43,915 nt of DNA from Chrysochromulina tobinii (lineage: Eukaryota; Haptophyta; Prymnesiales; Chrysochromulinaceae): contig JWZX01002646.1 of the NCBI GenBank assembly GCA_001275005.1, forward strand, positions 1 through 43,915, written 5' to 3'. Every line of letters starts with the position of its first letter. Within the stretch, counting starts at the first letter, position 1. A program made the translations under genes and the position numbers. This document shows positions 37,832 to 43,915 of the stretch, one piece after another. Under the pieces are notes generated by a model. That model saw only the letters and a list, made by a program, of their open reading frames with translations. It was not told the DNA's origin and searched no databases.

Positions 37832-38161
37832 TTTCACGACGTTCTTAGAACACCTATGTTCTTCGATGGCCGACGAAAGAGTGCGCGTTCGAAGGATTCC
37901 CTTTTTCGGCATAACTGTGCAATCATGTCATCATTCCATGTGTGGCTTTTTCATCCTAAGAAAACACAAAACCCTTCCAAGATAAGCACGAGTGCGGGGT
38001 GTTGAGAAAATGCTCCGCTGCCATGCGGCATGCAAATTGCAAAAAAACGTTTGCTCATAGACCTGGCACTGAGCAAGACAGGAAGACCAGAAAGGGCAGG
38101 AATTGCCGCACCAGACGTTCGGAAGGCGTGCGTAAGGCGTGCGCGCCAACCTAGGGCCAGT
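37832..38161. promoter_or_regulatory. Divergent promoter region of two secretory-pathway genes
   Basis: These 330 bp separate the starts of the Gly/Met-rich gene and the type I membrane protein gene, both with signal peptides. It is AT-richer than its surroundings. The plus-strand frame is open from an ATG at 38030, but the signal peptide begins at 38162. Confidence 0.5.
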
Positions 38162-40156
38162 ATGATTCTCCTGTACGCCATCCTTCTGCCGCTTGCAGCG
38201 GTGCAGCACGCTAATGAGATGTGCCATGCCTCGTGCTATGGCAATCGCCCCATGAGCAGTGGTGGATGCCTCAGCGGATTCTGCGGTGATGGCGCCTGCT
38301 GCAAGCAGGGGCTGACCATGCCTCCATGCGACGGCAACATGGGTTGCAATGGCTTTCAATGTTGCACTGACCTAGCCGTCATGAATGCAAAGGCCGCGGG
38401 CGCTGGTGCCGCGGGCACAGCTGCAGCTGGCACACCAGGTGCATCAATAGCGCCGGCAGCAACTCCGCCACCACTGCCGCCACTGTCCGAATGCGGAATC
38501 TTTCGCATCGAATACGAGATCGGCAGGGAGCGGCACGACGAGCTGGGCGACCAGGAGTACGAGGTGATCGTGCGCGTGGAGCCGTGGCGCCCCGCCTCCT
38601 TTGTCAAGCTCGTGTACCACCAGACCGGTCTCGAGAACGGCGTGACGCGACCCGTCGAGGTGACGCACCTCACGGGCGGCAGCGTCGAGAAGGATACGCG
38701 CGAGGATTTTCAGTCGCTCCGCCTGCAGGTGCGCACACTGCTGCTCAAGATGAGCGATGGCCTCGACGCAGAGCTCACCACGTGCCGCTTCGGAGACGTG
38801 AGCGTCGGAGCGGTGGGGCAAGTGATAGCGGCCATCGGCCTTGGCACCCTCGAGAGTTCTGCACACCAGAGCGCGGTTCACGCGCAGGGTAGCACGGAGG
38901 ACGGCGAGGACAGCAGCATCAGTGTGCAGCGCGTTCAGCAGGCCGCGGCGGCGCATCAATGCCGTTCAGGCACGCTGCGCTTCTGGACCCATGGCAGCCC
39001 GCACAAGGACATCCGCCGCATCGGCTGCCACCTGCCATACGACCCGCCTCCGCCTACACCACCGGGTCGGCCGCCGCCCCCCACGCCGCACCCGCCACCC
39101 TCAGAGCCGACGCCCCCCGCGTTCCCGCCACTCCCACCCATGGCCCCCCAGTACATGTTCTTCGCCGCCCCGCCGCCGCCGTCCGCGTGGAGGAGCGCCA
39201 CCGTAGTGACGCTCGTTGTGAGCGGCGGTATCATCAGCATCAGCCTGGTGCTGTTCCTGCTGCTCCCGTGCTGCACTCACCGGCTCGGGGGCGCTGAGGC
39301 GTTCGTGGAGCGCGCGGCGAATTCGGCCAAGATGGGGCCGTTAGGGCCGTATGGTGGTCGACGCTTGGCCGCTCACTTGGCCGCCTGGCTGCGCACCGGC
39401 GCAGCGACGGCCAAGTCGGCGCGTGTAGTATGCCACCCTCATTTGGGGCAGCATGCACCCCTCTCGTCCATTGAGAACAATGAGGGAGAAGACGACGAAG
39501 ACGACGAGATCGACGAGATCAGCTATCTGAGCGCTTCGCGGCGTGCAGCGCGACGGCACTCGACGATCACGAGCCTCTCTACTGCAATGGATGACGACGA
39601 CGACGACGACGACGAATCGCATGGAAGGTGCCAAATCAGCGCGCGCAAGTCCGGGGCGAGGGCTACTGCAGCCTCCAAGGGTGTCTCAGCGCCCAAAGTG
39701 GAAGAGTGGGATGCCGAGGTGGCAGCACCTCCAGCAGCAGCGGCGGCCAAGGTCGTGACAGCATCGAAGAAGGCGGGAGCCGAAGCGCTGGCCGCCGTGC
39801 CACCCGCCCCGTACGAAGCGATGGATGACGATTTCAGCCTGCAGCTGTTCGGCAAGCCAAAGGGCTATATAGAGCCGTTGTGGAGCTACAGAGCTGGGCA
39901 ATCTGGAGCTCATGCAAGATCGTCAGGTTCTGTGGGAGCCAGGGCAGCTGCCACACGCAGCGCTGTGCCGCCATCGACGTCTAACTCGATGGACGGCGAG
40001 ATCGATCTCGATATGCTCTTGACCCCCTCAATCGTCGGGGCTCCGTGGCAGGTTGTGAACCTTCATGTGAACCTGCCCGCGCCCAGCACCGCCTGCGCCC
40101 CGCCCATGCCTCTCTGTCACGGATCCACTCGCTTATCAAACGTCATGGATGAATGA
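38162..40156 (+). CDS. Type I membrane protein with Cys-rich N-terminal module
   Basis: The predicted protein has 664 residues from the Met that begins a clear signal peptide (MILLYAILLPLAAVQHA); an in-frame ATG at 38030 would add 44 basic residues. After the signal is a Cys-rich module (about 20-70: CHASCYG, CLSGFCGDGACCKQG, GCNGFQCC), a pattern I associate with algal surface proteins. Residues 108-290 form a folded part with CGIFRIEYEIG and CRSGTLRFWTHG, no family recognised. A Pro-rich stalk (295-342), a TM helix (about 346-370, ending LLLPCC) and a cytoplasmic tail with acidic runs (NNEGEDDEDDEIDE; eight Asp near 480) follow. The extracellular Pro-rich stalk suggests a cell-surface or wall-associated protein; the function is unknown. 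Confidence 0.75.
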   Translation: MILLYAILLPLAAVQHANEMCHASCYGNRPMSSGGCLSGFCGDGACCKQGLTMPPCDGNMGCNGFQCCTDLAVMNAKAAGAGAAGTAAAGTPGASIAPAATPPPLPPLSECGIFRIEYEIGRERHDELGDQEYEVIVRVEPWRPASFVKLVYHQTGLENGVTRPVEVTHLTGGSVEKDTREDFQSLRLQVRTLLLKMSDGLDAELTTCRFGDVSVGAVGQVIAAIGLGTLESSAHQSAVHAQGSTEDGEDSSISVQRVQQAAAAHQCRSGTLRFWTHGSPHKDIRRIGCHLPYDPPPPTPPGRPPPPTPHPPPSEPTPPAFPPLPPMAPQYMFFAAPPPPSAWRSATVVTLVVSGGIISISLVLFLLLPCCTHRLGGAEAFVERAANSAKMGPLGPYGGRRLAAHLAAWLRTGAATAKSARVVCHPHLGQHAPLSSIENNEGEDDEDDEIDEISYLSASRRAARRHSTITSLSTAMDDDDDDDDESHGRCQISARKSGARATAASKGVSAPKVEEWDAEVAAPPAAAAAKVVTASKKAGAEALAAVPPAPYEAMDDDFSLQLFGKPKGYIEPLWSYRAGQSGAHARSSGSVGARAAATRSAVPPSTSNSMDGEIDLDMLLTPSIVGAPWQVVNLHVNLPAPSTACAPPMPLCHGSTRLSNVMDE

Positions 40157-40528
40157 GCTGACCTCGTGGTGTGTGTGACGCGGTGACGACCGGTCTCGTT
40201 TTTGAACAAACCGAAATCTCTGAGAGAAGAGTAGACCGGATTTTCGATTTTCGCATTTTGATGGCAAGCATATCAAGACAAGATCGTCGCAGCACACGGG
40301 CCAGCTGAAAGGAGCCAGCCCGAGTGCCGCGCTCGTCGCGCACTCGCGGCACTCTCGGGCAGCCCGCGTCCGTTCTCTCGTCCACGCCCCAGCCCGGTGA
40401 TGCACCGAGGCTCTCGGGGAGGGGAGTCATGTAACGCGGGCTGCCGCGGGCGGCGAGCCGGGCGAGTCGGCGCAGGCAGGGTCGGCATCAGCAGCAGGGA
40501 CGGCGACCACCTACCGACCACAATCGCT
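40157..40528. other. Convergent intergenic region; SelT 3' UTR
   Basis: This is the 3' flank of the type I gene and the 3' UTR of the SelT gene (read leftward). A SECIS element is expected here on the minus strand. One ATGA (minus strand, 40425-40428) sits beside C-rich and G-rich arms that could pair, but I do not see the usual A-rich apical loop, so it is not called. No gene is seen. Confidence 0.45.
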
Positions 40529-41218
40529 CTAGTCGTGGTTGGCAGGGTTCTCCTGAGAAATGATCCTCCGAAGCTTGGTGACGAGCTCGTCCGACTCTGG
40601 GAATTTGCCGGACGCGAGCTTCGAGTGGAGTACCTGACCGTTGTACGTGATCTCGAAGCCGTTGATCGCCTTCATCGTCTGGGCGAACACGTCGAGCCCA
40701 TACACGCCGCCTGCGACCACAAACTTGTTCTCGTGCATCTGTCCGAGCCAGGGAGGCGATGGCCGGCGCATCATGCCGAAGGCCTGGTCGCCGAAGAAGT
40801 ACAGCGCGGCCACGCCGAGCTGCGCGATGCGCACCGCGCGGATGGCATACTGCACCGACGCTGAGGGCGTGTACGGCCCACCCTCGACCTTGAGGCCAGG
40901 GAAGGCTTGCTGCAAGGCGCCCGCAGTCTTTCGGAACTGGCCGTTTGTGCCTCAGGAGGAGCAGAACTCGATGCGCACAGTGCTATCCATTCGCTCGATG
41001 GCGGGCGTGTCGTACGCCGTCACGATGTTGAAGCCACTCAGATCCACCTTCTCGCTCGCCGGCTTCTCATACCACTTCTTCAGCAGAGCCGGGCCGCACA
41101 GGGCAGCGACGAGCACCAATCCCGTCTTCTGGCTGCTCGTCAGGCCGTTCCCAGAAGCAGACGACTGTGGGCGCTTTGCGGCCACTCGATCGCGGTTGAT
41201 CGGCTGCCCGACGGCCAT
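40529..41218 (-). CDS. SELENOT: Selenoprotein T with in-frame UGA (Sec) codon
   Basis: Two abutting ORFs in one frame are separated only by a TGA at 40952-40954. Read as selenocysteine it gives a 229-residue protein with the CxxU redox motif (Cys86-Ser-Ser-Sec89). The flanks match SelT: VRIEFCSSU then GTNGQF, AFPGLKVEGGPY (human RYPDIRIEGENY), a central hydrophobic span (AQLGVAALYFFG), and GAFEITL-like GFEITYNGQVLHSKLASG. The ATG is at 41216-41218 and the TAG at 40529-40531. SelT is a thioredoxin-like ER-membrane oxidoreductase. The N-terminal hydrophobic stretch (TGLVLVAALCGPALL) fits membrane targeting. A SECIS should lie in the 3' UTR; I could not confirm one. Confidence 0.92.
40952..40954 (-). 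other. UGA codon predicted to encode selenocysteine
   Basis: This TGA lies at the fourth position of the CSSU motif, exactly where Sec sits in selenoprotein T. SelT-like sequence continues in the same frame for 140 residues after it, so termination is unlikely. Confidence 0.9.
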
Positions 41219-41286
41219 CGAGATGGTGCGCGGCCGACCGCGCGTCGAGGAACAGGAAGACGGAAAGACTTCTCTGGACGGTCCAG

Positions 41287-41306
41287 TGTGAAGAGTTATA
41301 AATATT
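41287..41306 (-). promoter_or_regulatory. TTCACA plus TATA-like element upstream of SelT
   Basis: On the minus strand AATATTTATAACTCTTCACA lies 69-88 bp upstream of the SelT ATG, in the 129-bp gap after the PDK-type gene. It has one TTCACA copy next to a TATA-like sequence. The promoter role is inferred. Confidence 0.35.
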
Positions 41307-41347
41307 GGCTGTGTAGAGTCTCGTGAGAACCTACTAATGTCTCCTCG

Positions 41348-43195
41348 CTAGGTATCGCTGGCCCCGGTGCTTTTGCTGCTGCTCCCGCGCCGCGCTTGCG
41401 CATCGAAGAGGCCGTCGTGCAGCATGCCGGGCTCCTCGAGCAGTGAGGGCTCGGACCGGCTGGCGCGCTGCTCTAGCTCTTGCTCCTCCGAGTGCTCATC
41501 TTTGATGAAATAGAGCGTCTCCTGGTTCGCCCCTTCGAGACGGTTGAGCGTCACGTACGCGTCCGTGCCATAGCCTTCGATCGGCGCCACGTGCAGTGTG
41601 CCTCCAAAGTATCGCGCGTACAGGCGCGAGAGAGGCAGCCCGAGGCCGCCGTGGCCCGCCCGCAGCCGGCGCGAGCCCGCGTACGACCAGACCGCCCCGA
41701 GCTTGGAGCGGCCGAAGCCACCGCCTACGTCTTCAACCTTGATGGTGATTGAATGGTCACTCGCCGCCACGACGATGCGGATCGGTGGGAGTGGCACGGC
41801 GGGCAGCTCTGAAGGCGACAGCGCCGGCCGTGCCGCGCCCGAGGCTGTCGCAGCGCGTCCGCAAGGCTCGAGGGCCGTCTCGAGGCTATGGGTGGCGTCA
41901 GCGGCGGCGGCGGCGGCATCAGCGGCGGCGGCGGCATCGGCGGCGATGGCGCCAGCAGGGGCAGCGACACCAGCGGCGTTGACGTGGTGTTGGGCGGCAT
42001 GGACAGCGTCAGAGCAGGCAGCGTCGGCGTTCGCAGCGTCGGCGTTCGCAGCGTCGGCGGCGGCGGCCAGCTGCGGCGCATGCTTTCGGATCGAGGCCTC
42101 CGCTGCGTTCTCGAGAAGCTCTGTCACGACGAACAAGATGTGCGCCGGCACGAATGTAAAGGTGAGCTTCTCATCGCCGACGACGCTCACCTCGGGCGAG
42201 ACCCCGAAGCGCGCCTTGGCCCAGCGGCGCACATCCGCAGCAGCGGTGCGGCACACGGTCACAGGTGAGCACTTCGAGTGGAGGATGCCTGACCACCCTT
42301 CCCGCGCCACCTTGGACGAGAGGTAATGATGGGCGAGGAAGCGCAACCCGAGGCGAGACGAGAAGAAGGCGTCGAGCCGACTGTCGATCTCGCGCTGTTC
42401 TTCGGTCGTCGGCGGCGACCGCGCGCCATTCGACAGATCATGAAGTGCGGCGCCGATGGCCGCAGGCACTTGCGTGTGCGTCAGGAAGGTCGTGCGCAGT
42501 CGATGCTCGAAGACCCACTCCGTCTCCGCGTCGCGCGGGGTCGAGGTGTTCAGGAGCTGCGCGAGGAGACGTCGGTACAGCTCCCCGATCTCCAGCACGC
42601 GCGGGTGGGTGGCCAGGCCCGAGGGTAGCGAGGTGAGCATGCGAAGCAGCCCGGCACGACGCACGATGAGCTCGCGGTGGAGGAACTGCGCATTGAGCAA
42701 CGACTGCGCCGGCGTCGGCTCGTGCGCCGTCTGCCACAGGCTAGAGATGGACACAGCCGTTGCAGGTGCGGCCATCAACTCGCGCAGCCGTCGGCCCTGC
42801 TTCGTCGCCTCCGAGGGAAGGTCGAGGTTGAGGAGCCGCACAGCTTGCATTCGACACACCTTGGGCCACAGCCTCTGGAACTCGTCAAAGCTCAGCGCGC
42901 CGTCGGCGTCGGCGTCGTGCTCGTGCAACATCTGCTTGCAAAATGCGCTCTTGCGCCTCTGCGTCTTGAGCATGTCGAGGTCGTCGAGCAGCGAGGTGAG
43001 CTCCCCAAGGTCAAGGGAGCCCGAGTTGTTGGTATCGTAAAGCCGGAAGATGGCCTTCATCTCCGAGATCGACGGACCGCTGTGCTCGCCATGCTGCGGC
43101 TGGCGCAAGACGACGCGCGTCGAACGCAATAGCGGCCGAACGCAATAGCGGCCGGCTGCAGCGGCGAGTGCGTGTAGGCCGCGTCCTCGCCGCAT
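41348..43195 (-). CDS. EF-hand plus mitochondrial PDK/BCKDK-type protein kinase
   Basis: The predicted protein has 615 residues with an ATG at 43193-43195. The N-terminus (MRRGRGLHALAAAAGR) is basic and acid-free, like a mitochondrial presequence. Two canonical EF-hands follow: loops Asp54-Glu65 (DTNNSGSLDLGE) and Asp94-Glu105 (DADADGALSFDE). Residues about 140-315 match the PDK/BCKDK regulatory domain (LDAFFSSRLGLRFLAHH). The ATPase part has the N box ELLENAAEAS with Asn363, VEDVGGGFG with Asp489, GGLGLPLSRLYARYFGG (515-532) and GYGTDAYVTL. An Ala/Asp-rich insert of about 95 residues (370-465) separates the N box from the G1 box. PDK-family kinases phosphorylate and inhibit pyruvate or branched-chain ketoacid dehydrogenase in the matrix. 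The EF-hands suggest direct calcium control, which I do not know from this family. It is divergent from the next gene with 56 bp between ATGs. Confidence 0.92.
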   Translation of the reverse strand: MRRGRGLHALAAAAGRYCVRPLLRSTRVVLRQPQHGEHSGPSISEMKAIFRLYDTNNSGSLDLGELTSLLDDLDMLKTQRRKSAFCKQMLHEHDADADGALSFDEFQRLWPKVCRMQAVRLLNLDLPSEATKQGRRLRELMAAPATAVSISSLWQTAHEPTPAQSLLNAQFLHRELIVRRAGLLRMLTSLPSGLATHPRVLEIGELYRRLLAQLLNTSTPRDAETEWVFEHRLRTTFLTHTQVPAAIGAALHDLSNGARSPPTTEEQREIDSRLDAFFSSRLGLRFLAHHYLSSKVAREGWSGILHSKCSPVTVCRTAAADVRRWAKARFGVSPEVSVVGDEKLTFTFVPAHILFVVTELLENAAEASIRKHAPQLAAAADAANADAANADAACSDAVHAAQHHVNAAGVAAPAGAIAADAAAAADAAAAAADATHSLETALEPCGRAATASGAARPALSPSELPAVPLPPIRIVVAASDHSITIKVEDVGGGFGRSKLGAVWSYAGSRRLRAGHGGLGLPLSRLYARYFGGTLHVAPIEGYGTDAYVTLNRLEGANQETLYFIKDEHSEEQELEQRASRSEPSLLEEPGMLHDGLFDAQARRGSSSKSTGASDT

Positions 43196-43251
43196 CGATT
43201 GAGCTGACCTTTAGTCGATGAGAGTTGTCCTCAAGATCACGGCCGTCAACA
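43196..43251. promoter_or_regulatory. 56-bp divergent intergenic spacer
   Basis: Only 56 bp separate the ATGs of the EF-hand kinase and the glycosyltransferase-like gene, so 5' leaders must be very short or overlap. No TATA box or TTCACA is visible. Confidence 0.5.
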
Positions 43252-43915
43252 ATGCGTCCCCTTCAGATGTCGGCAGTCGCGCTCGTGCTACTGACCGCAC
43301 TCCACGTTCTTTCACCACAAGGCACATTGGTACCTTTCCCGGCAGCATCATCAGCGTTTTCATCCGTAGGGACGCCACCAAGTGCGACTCCTCCCCCAAC
43401 CCCAGCACCACCACCATCGCCATCGCAGTCCGCCACCGGACCACCGGATCAGGTGGCCTCAACGGCCCCAACTGTTCGAGATCAGCGGCAAGTACCACTT
43501 CAGATCAGCTCCGTCTCCGTTGCCGCCTGTATGAGCAAGCGCTTGAGGGTCTTGCTGTCTCCTCTGTGCGGTGCCGCCGCGAGCAGCACAGCTGCTGACG
43601 ACGCCGCCGACTCACGGAGTATGCAGGCGGCGCTGCACGCTCATCAGCATCCGGCAGACTGCTCGCGCCGTCGCATCGTGCGCTTCAAGGACTGGCGTAA
43701 CGGCCTGGGCTCGCAGCTTTCCTCGCTGGTGGGCGCATGGGCCGCGCAGCTGGAGAAGCCACCCTCGCTGCTCACGCCAGACGCCGTGGCCGCCGCGGGC
43801 AACGTCGAGCCTCTGCCCGCGCTGCTCGTTGCGGCGGGCGGCCTTCGATATGCCAACAAGGCGCTGTGCCCACGACGCGATCTGAGCTGCTATTTCGAGC
43901 CGTTCACTGCATGCG
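43252..43915 (+). CDS. Glycosyltransferase-like (fucosyltransferase-type) secretory protein, 5' part only
   Basis: The ORF starts at the ATG at 43252 and is open to the window edge (221 codons, no stop), so it is partial. The N-terminus (MRPLQMSAVALVLLTALHVL) is a signal peptide or type II membrane anchor, followed by a Pro/Ser/Thr-rich stem (to about residue 85). From about 137 it reads CSRRRIVRFKDWRNGLGSQL, then AWAAQLE, LRYANKALCPRRDLSCYFEP and CxxxxxxxC spacing. The basic start with NGLGSQ resembles the nucleotide-sugar binding region of fucosyltransferase-like (GT23/O-FucT-type) enzymes; the assignment rests on this pattern only. A Golgi location is likely, which would make it a possible cargo of the TEX261-like adaptor (inference). 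Confidence 0.6.
   Translation, partial: MRPLQMSAVALVLLTALHVLSPQGTLVPFPAASSAFSSVGTPPSATPPPTPAPPPSPSQSATGPPDQVASTAPTVRDQRQVPLQISSVSVAACMSKRLRVLLSPLCGAAASSTAADDAADSRSMQAALHAHQHPADCSRRRIVRFKDWRNGLGSQLSSLVGAWAAQLEKPPSLLTPDAVAAAGNVEPLPALLVAAGGLRYANKALCPRRDLSCYFEPFTAC

Noticed and set aside
40380-40440. SECIS element near the minus-strand ATGA at 40425-40428
   Set aside because: The flanking C-rich and G-rich arms pair only with mismatches, and no AA apical loop is seen. It is left as a place to search, not a feature.
40529-40951. Reading the two SelT ORFs as separate genes or as a pseudogene
   Set aside because: Both halves match SelT in one frame, the stop is at the Sec site, and there is no other damage.
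1-43915. CRISPR arrays, bacterial operons, insertion sequences, tRNA or rRNA genes
   Set aside because: None was recognised by eye. The gene families, introns and telomere are eukaryotic. A tRNA scan was not possible, so small RNA genes cannot be excluded.

Overview
The window is the end of a nuclear chromosome from a GC-rich, gene-dense, intron-poor unicellular eukaryote. It starts with twelve CCCTAA telomere units and contains only eukaryotic gene families. The best guess is a microalga, most likely a haptophyte or similar lineage. Reasons are the TTAGGG-type telomere, long uninterrupted GC-rich ORFs, an apparent UGA-encoded selenocysteine, a plant-like MAP kinase kinase, algal-style degenerate ZZ and Cys-rich motifs, and a polycystin channel. 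This assignment is inference; no sequence search was possible.

Layout. The most telomere-proximal gene (0.26-3.9 kb, minus) encodes a multidomain MIB/HERC2-like, ZZ and TIR protein. Next come a J-domain/enoyl reductase/SAM fusion (4.6-6.6 kb, minus) and a TEX261/Svp26 cargo receptor (7.3-7.8 kb, minus). A plus-strand block follows: a large PP2C phosphatase (8.1-11.6 kb), a one-span membrane protein (11.9-14.1 kb), an FG-repeat/ZZ-like protein and a small Cys/His protein inside a locally duplicated segment (14.5-16.85 kb), and a 2178-residue coiled-coil protein with Trp-containing Sfi1-like repeats (16.9-23.4 kb). Further in are a polycystin channel with two predicted introns (23.9-28.2 kb, minus), a MAPKK (28.6-29.8 kb, plus), a probably organellar DEAD-box helicase (30.3-31.9 kb, minus), and a receptor-like kinase with 14 FG-GAP/VCBS-type repeats (32.1-36.3 kb, plus). 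The last part holds a Gly/Met-rich secreted protein with one intron (37.0-37.8 kb, minus), a type I membrane protein (38.2-40.2 kb, plus), selenoprotein T with an in-frame UGA (40.5-41.2 kb, minus), an EF-hand/PDK-type mitochondrial kinase (41.3-43.2 kb, minus) and the 5' part of a glycosyltransferase-like gene running off the end (43.25 kb on, plus).

How the genes relate. There is no operon-like pathway. Signalling proteins are many (PP2C, MAPKK, receptor-like kinase, polycystin, EF-hand kinase, TIR protein), and several are secretory-pathway or surface proteins (TEX261, SelT, Gly/Met-rich protein, type I protein, glycosyltransferase). Several neighbours are divergent and share short promoters (56 to about 390 bp). 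Four genes carry a doublet of TTCACA on the sense strand upstream of the ATG and two more carry a single copy, a possible core-promoter element. The most unusual items are the domain fusions: MIB-ZZ-TIR, J-MECR-SAM with an apparently missing catalytic Tyr, EF-hand-PDK, and the VCBS-array kinase with an HSD instead of HRD catalytic loop.
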